Shown piece after piece: positions 7,672-16,532 of a stretch of DNA of 64,000 nucleotides; the stretch's first letter is position 1; each line of letters begins with the position of its first letter. The stretch lies in contig CM039463.1 of NCBI GenBank assembly GCA_022414725.1, positions 56,601,761 through 56,665,760 of the forward strand. Direction: 5' to 3'. The position numbers were made by a program, and so were the translations under genes. This DNA comes from Microglena sp. YARC (Eukaryota; Chlorophyta; Chlorophyceae; Chlamydomonadales; Chlamydomonadaceae). Under the pieces are notes generated by a model. The model worked only from the letters and a program-made list of their open reading frames with translations, searched no databases and was not told where the DNA came from.

Positions 7672-9623
7672 GAATGCGTCGCTCTGTTCATCATTGCGAC
7701 GAGATATGGTGCGTCCAATTTTGACTTTTCTACCAATATTTTTTCCGTAGCATCCAATTCGTTGTACATCGCTTCCCACGCCTCCTGGTTGGTGTTCGAG
7801 AACGCGGGCGGTCCTTCGTCGTTCGACCGCGGATGCATGAGGGCTGTGACGGAGTGGGCGAAGTACTCTGCGTGAAGGCTCTTCGCGAAGTCCTGCAGCG
7901 CACCGAACGCGGTGGCGGATGATGCATTGCGTGTCTTCAGGGATGAAATACCCGCCTGGGACGCGATGTAGGTGGTGTACGCCTTGGGTAATGGGGCGTG
8001 CGCTCCCTGCTTGCGTACGGCGTCAAGCGCGGCGTTCCAGTGGGGCGAGAGGGTGGCGGCGTGCGTGGCGAAGAAGGCATGGGTGTCTGGGTCAGAGTCG
8101 GCGTTATCATGCCATATTTTTTCGACCTGCGAGACGGCGGCTGCGCCCAAGAGCACGACGAGGTGAAGCACATGATCGATTTGGTGCGTGGGCATGTTGT
8201 CGATCGCGCGGAACTCGATGCCGACGAGTTCCTTCCCCCACCGCCTCGCGTCAATAGGCGCGTTCCGCGACACCTTGACCTTAGGCGTCCCCTCTCCATG
8301 CACGAACCAGAGTTCCAGTGTGTCGCGGACGCGGAGCCAGAGGGGCACCCAACCCTTCTTCAGGGACATGTCTAAAGAGTCGCAGAGCCTGCTGCGGATG
8401 TCGGCCCCCGTCCCTGCCTCTGGACTCTTATGTAATGGGATATTCCACGTGTAATTAGGGTAATAATACCCGTTCCGCATGTGTGAGCCAATGCATGCTG
8501 TGAGCGGGACCTTTTTGCCATCGATCCACACGAATAGCTTGGACATGTCGTCGCGCTGCATGCGTGCCCCGCGTCTTGCCAGCATGTCCGACTCGTTTTC
8601 GAACCACATGACCTGGAACCCGGTAATCGAATCGACGTCCGGCCCTCGTGCGATGTACTTCACGGCTGTGGTGCCGTATCCGGCCCAGTTACTGGTGTCC
8701 GCGCGCATGCTGGCGCGGTTGTGCGTGTTCTTGTCGTCGCTTAGGGCGCGGGGGTCGCCCGAGAAAAGACTCATGAGCAATGGCTCAAACGTCTGCAGCA
8801 GATGGCCCAGGTACGCGTGCTGCAGTTGCAGCAGCTTGAACTCGCGCAAGGTCATGTCTACATTGCGATCGTGCGGGAGCGTCACCCAGACGTGGAAGCT
8901 GCCCTCGTATAAGGCGTCGCCCTGTGGAGTGATTCTGCCGCTCCACGGAAATATCTGCGCGCCGGTGATTCCCTCCTCGTTCGCGCGTGCCAGGACCGCT
9001 GCTTCGGCGTCGTGCAGCTGTCTCGCCACGCCGGCAACGGTCGCGTTTTTGTGCTTTGTGCTGCGAGTCTCCAGGAATGGGCCGTCCACGTCGTAAGCTT
9101 TGTTTATTTTTGATTGTTGTTGTTCTTGTTTTTGTTGTTGGGATTTCTTCGATACCTTGACTGCGCGGAGCGCGCACAGGCTGCGCAGTGTGTCCTCATC
9201 GGACAGCGGTGTGCTAGGTCGCTTTTCGTTCGGGATCACCGTGATCGAATAGATGTCATCATAGCAGCAGGTGACAAACAGTGTGTCCCCACTGTAAATG
9301 CTCGTCTGTACGGTATCCTTGCCTTGCTTGCTCATGAAGGTTTTAATCGACAATGACCTGGACGCGTTAGACTTTGCTTTTTCGGAGTCCAAGAAAAGCC
9401 CGTCCAGTCCTGCGATGTGCTGCAGGTACTCGCGGATCGCCTTTGTGTCCAGGTCGACGCCTGCGGGTGCGCGCACGGCGGACACGCTCTCATCGTTTTT
9501 TATCGAAGAGTAATACGACCCGCCGTACTCGGGGAGGACCTTTGACGGAAGGAGCGTTTGCGCACGCGGGGAAGAAGATAGAGAGACGTTGAACTCGTGC
9601 TCAACACCGAGTCCCCACTGCAT
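7647..9623 (-). CDS. Large GC-rich protein with amidoligase-like N terminus
   Basis: This is a 658-residue protein from ATG 9623 (MQWGLGVEHEFNVSLSSSP). The opening GLGVEHEF resembles the GxExE strand that starts amidoligase and glutamate-cysteine-ligase-like folds, and WSGRITPQGDALYEGSFHVWVTLPH in mid-protein fits a paired strand region. The low-complexity KKSQQQKQEQQQ linker near residue 165 separates two parts. If an amidoligase, it would join amino groups to carboxylates using ATP; this is inference from one motif. The region is much richer in G+C than its surroundings and lacks introns, which suggests transfer. The last residues (TVGRTVK and stop) come from the IS630 terminal repeat, so the native C terminus is probably lost. 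Confidence 0.6.
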   Translation of the reverse strand: MQWGLGVEHEFNVSLSSSPRAQTLLPSKVLPEYGGSYYSSIKNDESVSAVRAPAGVDLDTKAIREYLQHIAGLDGLFLDSEKAKSNASRSLSIKTFMSKQGKDTVQTSIYSGDTLFVTCCYDDIYSITVIPNEKRPSTPLSDEDTLRSLCALRAVKVSKKSQQQKQEQQQSKINKAYDVDGPFLETRSTKHKNATVAGVARQLHDAEAAVLARANEEGITGAQIFPWSGRITPQGDALYEGSFHVWVTLPHDRNVDMTLREFKLLQLQHAYLGHLLQTFEPLLMSLFSGDPRALSDDKNTHNRASMRADTSNWAGYGTTAVKYIARGPDVDSITGFQVMWFENESDMLARRGARMQRDDMSKLFVWIDGKKVPLTACIGSHMRNGYYYPNYTWNIPLHKSPEAGTGADIRSRLCDSLDMSLKKGWVPLWLRVRDTLELWFVHGEGTPKVKVSRNAPIDARRWGKELVGIEFRAIDNMPTHQIDHVLHLVVLLGAAAVSQVEKIWHDNADSDPDTHAFFATHAATLSPHWNAALDAVRKQGAHAPLPKAYTTYIASQAGISSLKTRNASSATAFGALQDFAKSLHAEYFAHSVTALMHPRSNDEGPPAFSNTNQEAWEAMYNELDATEKILVEKSKLDAPYLVAMMNRATHSTVGRTVK

Positions 9624-9636
9624 TATATGTATTGTT

Positions 9637-9767
9637 ATACACTCGGACAAGGGAATTATGTTACGTAATAATCCTCTAAAAGTCCTCTTGTATGTGTTTA
9701 TATTCTACACTTCGATCGACACTGCGTTCTGTAAAGAACCTGTCAGCTTGTAATCAATTTTACGTCC
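9637..9767 (+). pseudogene. Fanzor-type zinc-ribbon flank relic
   Basis: CACTCGGACAAGGGAATTAT encodes HSDKGIML, matching the HSDKGMMLHL that leads into the zinc ribbon of the relic at 57554-57858. The following 110 bases are shared with 50200-50330. No long frame remains. It lies directly before the amidoligase-like start. Confidence 0.35.
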
Positions 9768-10768
9768 TACAGTCGGCGGAACAGTAAAATGAAACATATA
9801 TCAGATGGAAATAAATGTACGACATCGCCGTTAGAAAATTGGCGTTAAGAATGGTCGCTGACTCGGGTGTGTTAAAAACTTCTGTGTTTACGAACATCAG
9901 TCGTTCTACTCTGTGGAGGTGGAAACGCTTTGGTGTAAATCGAAAACGACGTGAATTTGTAAGCAAACTTTTTGAGACGAACAAAGAGTTGTTGAAATTG
10001 TTTTTATTGTCAACTCAATGCACAACCGCAAGAGGTGTTGTTGCATTTTTCAAAAGTACTCACAATTTACGATTATCAACTAAAACAGTGTATCGTTTCA
10101 TAAAACTCATTGGTTTTACAAGAAAAAGGAGCAAACTCCGTGGACAGTGTAAAGGGGACTTAGTTCCACTTGTCACTGAATTTTGTAGTAGATACAAGGA
10201 TACAATCAATGCTGGGAAAATTTTAGTATCAGTTGACGAATGTGGGTTTAGTGAGCGTCTCAAGCCACATTATGGGTATTCCCCTGTAGGAAAACCTGTT
10301 ATCGTTAAAACTACTGGTGGGTGGGTACACCATAGTTTGTTGATGGCAGTTTTTTCAGATGGTAGGAAGGAGTTCGTTGTGAAGAAAGGATCTGTGAAGA
10401 AGACGGACTTCGCTGCATTTATTGACTCATTGAGTTTGTGCAATAATTCAGTAGTAATAATGGACAACGCCAGTATCCATAAGAACTTGGTCCTCAGAAG
10501 CCCCGTAAATATTTGTTACACTCCTCCTTACAGTCCAGAATTCAATGCTATTGAGCTGTGCTTCGCTAAGGTGAAGAAGGACTTTCGTCGATTGAACTAT
10601 ATACCAAACGATACAAAGACGCACGTGTCTGATATGATTTCCTTAGCATTCAGCAACCTCACTGATAAAATCATTATGGGTTGTTTTGACCACGTATGGA
10701 ACACGTATGTGATGTTTGTATAAAGAGTTCTGTGATGTATGTTTCATTTTACTGTTCCGCCGACTGTA
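9768..10768 (+). mobile_element. IS630/Tc1-mariner element, complete
   Basis: The element runs from TA to TA with terminal inverted repeats: left CAGTCGGCGGAACAGTAAAA and right its exact complement ending CCGACTG at 10766. The flanking TA dinucleotides (9768-9769, 10767-10768) are the target duplication expected for this superfamily. Total length without the TAs is 997 bases, filled almost entirely by the transposase gene. Fragments of the same element occur at 4177, 5685, 7555 and 10769-10862. Confidence 0.92.
9815..10723 (+). CDS. IS630/mariner-type DDE transposase
   Basis: A 302-residue transposase that cuts and joins DNA at TA sites. Residues 1-100 hold helix-turn-helix segments (RSTLWRWKRFGV; LSTKTVYRFIKLIGFTRK). 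The catalytic acids are visible: first D in SVDECGF (about residue 137), second D in IMDNASIHK (about 216), and E in PEFNAIELCF about 30 residues later, with YTPPYSPEFN between. The length and motif spacing are typical for the family, and the frame is intact with both ends present, so this copy could be active. It may mobilise in trans the many short elements with the same termini (49678, 60460). Confidence 0.93.
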   Translation: MYDIAVRKLALRMVADSGVLKTSVFTNISRSTLWRWKRFGVNRKRREFVSKLFETNKELLKLFLLSTQCTTARGVVAFFKSTHNLRLSTKTVYRFIKLIGFTRKRSKLRGQCKGDLVPLVTEFCSRYKDTINAGKILVSVDECGFSERLKPHYGYSPVGKPVIVKTTGGWVHHSLLMAVFSDGRKEFVVKKGSVKKTDFAAFIDSLSLCNNSVVIMDNASIHKNLVLRSPVNICYTPPYSPEFNAIELCFAKVKKDFRRLNYIPNDTKTHVSDMISLAFSNLTDKIIMGCFDHVWNTYVMFV

Positions 10769-10862
10769 GGTACTTTCGAGAGTGCCAGTACCATTTTACT
10801 GTTCCGCCGACTGTAGGTACTTTCGAGAGTGCCAGTACCATTTTACTGTTCCGCCGACTGTA
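10767..10862. repeat. Ladder of IS630 terminal repeats
   Basis: Two 47-base units follow the right end of the element. Each consists of TAGGTACTTTCGAGAGTGCC and a further copy of the terminal repeat ending CCGACTGTA. Three TIR copies therefore stand in a row in the same orientation. This probably reflects repeated end insertion or slippage. The outermost copy provides the stop codon for the F-box/LRR fragment on the minus strand. Confidence 0.8.
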
Positions 10863-11861
10863 TCGATCTCTTTGATGTGCTGTCCAAGTGCGTCAAAGCA
10901 GTTAGGTCTGACAGAGGTGTCAGGTTGTCCACGTATGTGGACGATATGTTCAGGTGCGTCAACGAAGTGAGGCGGGACAGCGGTGATATGTCTTCCACGG
11001 AGGTGTGCGATATGTCCAGGTGCGTCAACGAAGTGAGGCGGGACAGCGGTGATATGTCTTCGAGCTTATAATCGATGTGTGAAATGTCGAGGTGAACCAA
11101 CGAAGTGAGGCCGGACAGCGGTGATATGTCGTTGTTCAATAAGTTGTGCGATATGTTAAGGTGAACCAACGAAGTGAGGCCGGACAGAGGTGATAGGTAG
11201 GCAAAGCATTTGCTCGACATGTCCAGGTGAATCAACGAAGTTAGACAGGACAACGGTGATATATCGTCCACGTCGGTGCTCGATATGTCCAAGTGAACCA
11301 ACGAAGTTAGACCGGACAGAGGTGTCAGGTCTTCGAGATCTTCGATTTCCGAAATGTCCAAGTGTGTCAACGCAGATAGGTCTGACAGAGGTGTCAGGTA
11401 GACCGCTAAGGTGTGCGACATGTTGAGATGAACCAACGAATTGAGGAAGGACAGAGAAGATATTTTGCGCACGCCGGTGTGATGGATGTCCAGGTGAACC
11501 AACGAAGTTAGACAGGACAACGGTGATATATTGACCACGTCGGTGTAATTGATGTCCAGGTGGACCAACGAAGTTAGACAGGACAACGGTGATATATAGA
11601 CCACGTCGGTGTAATTCATGTCCAGGTGAACCAACGAAGTTAGGACGGACAGAGGTGTCAGGTCTTCGATCTCTTCGATTTCCGAAATGTCCAAGTGCGT
11701 CAACGCAGATAGGTCTGACAGAGGTGTCAGGTCGACCGCGAAGGTTCCAAATTCCTCCAAAGAAGTTAGGTCTGACAGAGGTGTCAGGTTGTTCACGTCG
11801 GTACACGAGATGTTAAGGTTCGTAAAACCAGTTGTTAGGTCGGAAAGAGGTGCTAAGTATA
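10843..11861 (-). pseudogene. F-box/LRR gene, C-terminal part, cut off from its start
   Basis: Minus-strand 22-residue leucine-rich repeats (LTSLVHLDISHTDVxDISPLSx type) run from 11861 down to 10843. There is no F-box at this end. The frame enters directly from the Fanzor element boundary at 11862, and the matching F-box half lies beyond the element at 14279-14493. The C terminus ends IQSAEQ and stop inside an IS630 terminal repeat, so it is also truncated at the 3' side. An internal ATG at 11796 could still allow translation of the repeats. Confidence 0.85.
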
Positions 11862-11863
11862 TA

Positions 11864-12010
11864 CAGTCAGAGACAGAATTTATGGGACACCCTTACCGGT
11901 GACCCTTGAACCCAATGGGTAGGTCAGCTAAAGTTTTTGTATCAAGGTCCCAATCCTTCGTGTCCTTCATCCCGTATTTCAGCATTTAAGCTGGCCCAGA
12001 GGATAACAAT
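11864..12010 (-). ncRNA. Candidate guide (omega) RNA region of Fanzor
   Basis: This is the segment between the Fanzor stop codon and the element end, plus a short overlap into the ORF. It is conserved in the copies at 29425-29580 and 51190-51348 and in an ORF-less copy at 4320-4456. Read in the Fanzor direction it holds short stems: CAGCTTAAATGCTG and ACCCATTGGGT. In the 51-kb copy the second becomes ACCCAATCAATTGGGT, longer but still paired. In TnpB and Fanzor systems the guide RNA comes from this side of the ORF and runs into the flank. The RNA here is inferred, not shown. Confidence 0.5.
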
Positions 12011-14058
12011 TGTAAGCTGCTAACTGACCCAGGTGGGTCGGTTGGTTGAGCGCCCACATTTGCCTCTCCGGAAACTGTGGTTTTTGGGGTGGGCGATGAG
12101 GAGGGCACACAAAATGCCGCTGGTCGCTCTTTCCCGTCCATCCACGTCGTCAGAAGCAGAAGAAGGTTCTTGGCAGCGTTCACGTCTCGGTTCCAGGTTG
12201 CACCACAGCGCACATTGGATGATGCGCTTTTGACACTGTTGCGACAGTGCAGTACTTTGTGGACCTTAACGTTCTTCACCACCGTCTTCTGCTTCTCAAA
12301 CGTTGTTGTTGTTGTTGTTGTAGGAGCCCTGTTGATGAGGGAGGGGGGCTCGTTTTGAACTCTGCGCCAGACGACGCTGTCTGCCTTCATGTTGACGAGC
12401 TTCTGGAAGCAGCCGTGGCAGGTACAAGAAGTGTTGCGTTCGTCGACGTTTTTGAACAGAACATTCTGACGACGTGAAAGGCACTTCCTGATCTCTTTCA
12501 CGGGCCCAGAACACGAACGACTGATGCCATAGCCCTGGTTGGACCAGTTGCCGAAGCCAACAACGGTCTTCTTTGCTTTTGGAGCAATCACATCGCATAC
12601 CTTTTCTTCAATCGTTTTCTTCTGTGCTTTTGGAGCAATCAAATCGCATACCTTTTCAATCGTCTTCTGTTTGCCCACATATCGAAAGAATCGCATCGAT
12701 CGGTAACCTCTGTTGGCTCGGTGTTGAAGGAGGGTTGGGAGCGCGCTGAGGTAACCTCTGACATGGTCCTGCATGTCGTGCATACTGCTCGTAGTCGGCG
12801 ATGGAATGGACTTCACGAGGTCTTGCGTATCGGCATTCCATTTGTTTGTGCGACGATTGCTGGTATTGTACCCAGCTGCTTCGCTAAAGCGGGCAGAGCT
12901 GAAAGACTCGACTCGACCGTCAGAAGATGCTATAGTGACGATATCTGTCATACCCGGGTCGATACCGACACGCAGCGCACCCTGGCGCAAAGAAGCGTCC
13001 TGGCAGTCTTCGATACTTGCGTCTTTGGGATACCCCGCATTATCTCCTCCTCCTTCTCCAGCGATATCTTTACCCACCTGATGCTTCATTTGGACGGAGA
13101 CCCCTTTGCCGTCGCTGAGGATTCGGTTGTCAAAACGAGACCCTTTCGTCTCAAGTCCTTGGACATTGAAGTACTTTCTCCACAACATGGAATGATTCTC
13201 GTGACGTCCATCGCCACGGACGCTCTCGATGCTGAGAAGCTTCATGAGTGTCATGGACAATATAGGGACGTAAGAAATGGTGAAGCCGCTCTTGCGTGGA
13301 AGGATACTGAACAGACGGGGGCGTTTTTTTGTTGTTTTCTCTTTTAGATCCGCTCCCAACTCTGTAAGCACGTGATGAAACAGTCTCATTGTCAGGTGTG
13401 CTCGAGTGTTGAACTGCTTCCCCCTTGGCAGCGGCAAGAGATCTCTCAGGCGTCTGACAACGTCTTTGATGAGGTTCGCATGCACGAGACCCGCTAGGAT
13501 GATTTTGTCGATATCCGAGTCAGGATACTGGACCACCGCTTTGACAATCTTCTTGAAATGTTTCTTCAGAGAGGGATGTTTCAAGCGCAGGTACTTGATA
13601 ACGACCCTGTCCACGTTTGCCCAGACGCTGTTGCATGCCATCGTCGCCATTTGTATTGAGACGTCTGCGATTACCTGTCCCCATTGACAAACATCCACCT
13701 TCACGTATCCTGCAGGCCTGAGTGCGTCGAAAGCAACCATGCTATCTTTCAAGCTCTGGTCCAGCGTATCATTTCGGACATTGGATATCGAGACCGCAAG
13801 TATGCATCTGTAGTAGAAGTTCCGATCCAGGTGCGGCAACTGCTTGACATCAAAGTCTCCATCATCTAGGCATCTGGTTATGTGAAAATTTGCGAATAAG
13901 TATGCCTCTGCAACTGCGTGGTTGATTACGAGTACCATGCTTTGGATCCTTGAGCAGATCTGCTGCCTCGATACATCCATGCACAAAGAATTAAGCGTCT
14001 TCTTGACCACCATGATGTCCAGATCGTCGTCATCTCCGTTGTTTGTCACCACCCCCAT
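11986..14058 (-). CDS. Fanzor (eukaryotic TnpB-like RNA-guided nuclease)
   Basis: A 690-residue Fanzor with an open frame from ATG 14058. It has a long N-terminal half with LFANFHITRCLDDGDF, then RuvC-I VGIDPGMTDIVTIAS (catalytic D near residue 367), a VVGFGNWSNQGYG segment at the RuvC-II position (no Glu in the usual TnpB place), KEIRKCLSRRQ, the VDERNTSCTCHGC zinc-ribbon half near residue 540, a Thr run, and finally RCGATWNRDVNAAKNL with the RuvC-III D near residue 625. The family uses a guide RNA from its own element to cut DNA. Shift of the RuvC-II acid is known for Fanzors. It is carried in a TA-flanked element, consistent with the Fanzor1 habit of riding other transposons. It appears intact. 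Confidence 0.85.
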   Translation of the reverse strand: MGVVTNNGDDDDLDIMVVKKTLNSLCMDVSRQQICSRIQSMVLVINHAVAEAYLFANFHITRCLDDGDFDVKQLPHLDRNFYYRCILAVSISNVRNDTLDQSLKDSMVAFDALRPAGYVKVDVCQWGQVIADVSIQMATMACNSVWANVDRVVIKYLRLKHPSLKKHFKKIVKAVVQYPDSDIDKIILAGLVHANLIKDVVRRLRDLLPLPRGKQFNTRAHLTMRLFHHVLTELGADLKEKTTKKRPRLFSILPRKSGFTISYVPILSMTLMKLLSIESVRGDGRHENHSMLWRKYFNVQGLETKGSRFDNRILSDGKGVSVQMKHQVGKDIAGEGGGDNAGYPKDASIEDCQDASLRQGALRVGIDPGMTDIVTIASSDGRVESFSSARFSEAAGYNTSNRRTNKWNADTQDLVKSIPSPTTSSMHDMQDHVRGYLSALPTLLQHRANRGYRSMRFFRYVGKQKTIEKVCDLIAPKAQKKTIEEKVCDVIAPKAKKTVVGFGNWSNQGYGISRSCSGPVKEIRKCLSRRQNVLFKNVDERNTSCTCHGCFQKLVNMKADSVVWRRVQNEPPSLINRAPTTTTTTTFEKQKTVVKNVKVHKVLHCRNSVKSASSNVRCGATWNRDVNAAKNLLLLLTTWMDGKERPAAFCVPSSSPTPKTTVSGEANVGAQPTDPPGSVSSLQLLSSGPA

Positions 14059-14151
14059 CGAGAGGGAGTGATTATTATTTTGGTGATACCATACTAACGG
14101 ACAATTTCCTTATACCCTAATACGCGCACGTTATCATGATTGATGCAGAGG

Positions 14152-14276
14152 TAAGGCCTTGAATGTTTTGTATCAATCTCCTGAAGACAGTATCTGTATT
14201 GACAAGATCGGTTACAAACTTGAATTGGTCAAATCCCCAAAATAAAAGGTGTCCCACAATCAAATGTCCCTAGCTG
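14152..14276 (-). repeat. Right-end segment of the Fanzor element
   Basis: These 125 bases, from the divergence point of copies 1 and 2 to the right terminus, are the reverse complement of 55717-55845. That copy also begins TACAGCTAGGGACATTTGAT. A third, shorter relative starts at 61421. The segment is therefore the end of a separate mariner-like family that either is, or was captured as, the right end here. Confidence 0.75.
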
Positions 14277-14278
14277 TA

Positions 14279-14493
14279 TGTGGGGATATTTTCAACTCTT
14301 GGAGCCTGCAAAGGCGTGCGATTGAGTGCAAACTTTCGTAATGGCTTATGTGGATCCCTGTGACACACCGGGGTGCGACGCATCTCCACTGTTTGCAAAC
14401 GATAACCACTTGTTTGAGGTGGAAGTCGTTAGAAATCGCATTGGAGAGAATGATCTCCAGGACATCTTCAGGGATGTCGGCGAAGGAACTCAT
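14279..14493 (-). pseudogene. F-box half of the split F-box/LRR gene
   Basis: ATG 14493 opens MSSFADIPEDVLEIILSNAI, an F-box closely like those at 16163 and 29118, followed by VIVCKQWRCVAPRCV and the link RLQELKIS. It runs into the element boundary at 14278 after about 70 residues and stops four codons later. The LRR part lies 2.4 kb further along the same strand (10843-11861). A (TTT)-rich leader and a transposon-like GTCTTTACACATC repeat lie upstream. Confidence 0.85.
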
Positions 14494-14759
14494 ATTAAAT
14501 TGATTCGTTTTTTTTCTGTTTTCAGCTACTGGATATAAATTGCGATCAAATACTGTGAAGTGTGCTGGCACTGAACAATATTGCAACAGTTGTCTTTACA
14601 CATCTATACAATATTGCAACAGTTGTATTTACTTGTATTCCGCCACCGCATCGTGTGTAATGAATGGACAGACGGATGGATTCGACAGTTTTCTGCCGTT
14701 TACTATAGGTTTCTGCAACTGAATACCTCTTCCCGCTCAACGGGACATTCGAGACTACT

Positions 14760-16163
14760 TTACAGTTTTTCCGTCATTTTCAGATAAATTAACGAAGTGA
14801 GCCCGGAAAGCGGTGATATGTCGCCCACGTCGGTGTTCGAAATGTCCAGGTGCACCAATGAAGTGAGTCCTGCCAGTGGTGATATGTCGTCCACGTCGGT
14901 ACCCTCCATGTTCAGGTGAACCAATGAAGTGAGGCCTGAAAGCGGTGATATGTCGGTCATGTGGAGGTGCGAAATGTCTAGGTGAACCAAAGCAGTGAGG
15001 CCGGACAGCGGTGATAAGTCTTCGATCCTGTCTTCGAAGTTCGGAATGTAGAGGTGAAGCAACGAAGTGAGTCCTGACAGCGGTGATATGTTGTCCACTT
15101 GTGTGTACGACATGTTAAGGTGCGTCAATAAAGTGAGTCCGGACAGAGGTGATATGGTGTCCACAAGCGTGTTATCCATATCTAGGTGAATCAACGAAGT
15201 GAGTCCGGACAGCGGTGATAGGTCGGCAACGTAGATGTGCGCCATGTTCAGGTGCGTCAACGAAGTGAGGGCGGATAGTGGTGATATGTCTTCCACTTCG
15301 TTGAACGACATATCCAGGTGAAGCAACGAAGTGAGGCCGGACAGAGGTGATAGGTATTCGCCAGCGGAGGTGTGCGACATATCCAAATGAACCAACGAGG
15401 TGAGGCCGGAAAGAGGTGATATGTATTCCACACGTGTGTAAGGGATGTTAAGGCGAATCAACGAAGTGAGGCCGGACAGTGGTGATATGTCAAACACGTA
15501 GGTGTGCTCCATGTTCAGGTGCGTCAACGAAGTGAGTCCGGACAGAGGTGATATGTCTTCCACTTTGTTGTACGCCATGTACAGGTTAAGCAACGAAGTG
15601 AGGCCGGACAGAGGTGATAGGTCTTCGCCTGCTGAGGTGTACGACATATCCAGATAAACCAACGCAGTGAGGCCGGACAGAGGTGATATGTCAAACACGT
15701 CTGTGTGCGAAATGTCTAGGTGAACCAACGCAGTGAGGCCGGACAACGGCGATAGGTCTTCGCCCGCTGAGGTGTACGACATATCCAGATAAACCAACGC
15801 AGTGAGTCCGGACAGCGGTGATATGTCAAACACGTCTGTGTGCGAAATGTCTAGGTGAACCAACGCAGTGAGGCCGGACAACGGTGATAGGTCTTCGCCC
15901 TCTGAGGTGTACGACATTTGTTTGTAGGGTACGACGTCTTTCCCACGATTGATACCTATTTTCAACTCTTCGAGCCTGCAAATGCGTGAGACATAGTCCA
16001 AACTTGTATAATGTCTCAGGTGGATCCTTGTGACACACCGGGGTGCGACGCATCTCCACTGTTTGCTAACGAGAGCCACTTGTTTGAGGTGGCATTCGTT
16101 CGAAATTGCATTGGATAGAATGATCTCCAATACATCTTCATTGATTTCGTCAAAAGAACTCAT
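14760..16163 (-). CDS. F-box protein with leucine-rich repeats
   Basis: A 467-residue protein from ATG 16163 (MSSFDEINEDVLEIILSNAI). The F-box spans about residues 5-50, with VALVSKQWRCVAPRCVTRIHLRHYTSLDYVSRICRLEELKI linking to the repeats. About 17 leucine-rich repeats of 22 residues follow (LTSLVHLDMSHTxVxDISPLSG), with a few 23-residue variants containing SAGEDLSPLSG. The end is YLKMTEKL. The gene is intact and is the model for the split copy to its left and the copy at 27841-29118. A role as an SCF ubiquitin-ligase adaptor is inferred from the domain pair. Both viral and host versions of such proteins are known. Confidence 0.88.
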   Translation of the reverse strand: MSSFDEINEDVLEIILSNAISNECHLKQVALVSKQWRCVAPRCVTRIHLRHYTSLDYVSRICRLEELKIGINRGKDVVPYKQMSYTSEGEDLSPLSGLTALVHLDISHTDVFDISPLSGLTALVYLDMSYTSAGEDLSPLSGLTALVHLDISHTDVFDISPLSGLTALVYLDMSYTSAGEDLSPLSGLTSLLNLYMAYNKVEDISPLSGLTSLTHLNMEHTYVFDISPLSGLTSLIRLNIPYTRVEYISPLSGLTSLVHLDMSHTSAGEYLSPLSGLTSLLHLDMSFNEVEDISPLSALTSLTHLNMAHIYVADLSPLSGLTSLIHLDMDNTLVDTISPLSGLTLLTHLNMSYTQVDNISPLSGLTSLLHLYIPNFEDRIEDLSPLSGLTALVHLDISHLHMTDISPLSGLTSLVHLNMEGTDVDDISPLAGLTSLVHLDISNTDVGDISPLSGLTSLIYLKMTEKL

Positions 16164-16239
16164 TCGTTTGTGTCACTGAATAATGAATGGTTGTTTACAC
16201 ATCATTCGATGACGAGTGGACGAGACGTCGCCGTGACCC

Positions 16240-16393
16240 TTTCAATTATTTAAGGGTTGCAACAGTTGTTCCATGATCAAAAAATTGACGCATTTTGAAA
16301 ACACAACAAAAACAACAACAACAACAACAACAACAACTTATAAACCCAAATATCTCCTCTCTCCCCCTCGTTTCTCAAAATCTTTTGTCATGT
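16240..16393 (+). promoter_or_regulatory. Orphaned 5' leader with CAA repeats
   Basis: GACGCATTTTGAAAACACAA is followed by a run of CAA triplets (16304-16336), then a CT-rich tract (CTCCTCTCTCCCCCTCG) and GTCATGT at 16387-16393. The same order (GACGC, CAA run, ATG) precedes the full-length MST-family gene at 62433. This is therefore the leader of the MST gene whose coding part now lies at 26179, separated by the 9.8-kb element. CAA-rich leaders help translation in some viruses; that role here is a guess. Confidence 0.65.
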
Positions 16394-16438
16394 AATGGGC
16401 GTTCCTGCTTCCGAACGGATTTTTTATTTTACTGAAAT

Positions 16439-16532
16439 CTTACGATAAATATTGTAAGATCGTTTTCGCAAATTAATTGATTTTGCTTTTTTGGTGTATT
16501 TTACGAAAATATCTTACAATTTATTTTGTAAG
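16439..16532. repeat. Subterminal palindromes, left end
   Basis: CTTACGATAAATATTGTAAG (16439-16458) and CTTACAATTTATTTTGTAAG (16513-16532) share CTTAC...GTAAG arms. Equivalent palindromes lie near the right end (25933-25952 and 26079-26098). Placement inside both termini suggests transposase-binding sites. Confidence 0.65.

Larger units (their letters stand above)
11862..14278 (-). mobile_element. Mariner-like element carrying only a Fanzor gene
   Basis: The boundaries are TA at 11862-11863 and TA at 14277-14278. The inward-reading ends are TACAGTCAGAGACAGAATTT... on the left and TACAGCTAGGGACATTTGAT... on the right. Both continue to GGGACACC about 30 bases in, so they are imperfect inverted repeats. 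Removing the element with one TA restores a single open frame joining the F-box half (14279-14493) to the LRR half (10843-11861), which confirms the boundaries. The only gene inside is the Fanzor. No transposase is present, so movement would need one in trans. Close copies lie at 29425 and 50565. Confidence 0.85.

Noticed and set aside
7998..9096. Several 100-200-codon frames opposite the amidoligase-like gene
   Set aside because: High G+C keeps antisense frames open. The minus-strand frame is far longer and has protein-like composition.
12721..13347. Plus-strand 208-codon frame opposite the Fanzor gene (and its twin at 30278)
   Set aside because: It is antisense to well-defined RuvC coding. 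Conservation between copies is explained by the Fanzor gene.
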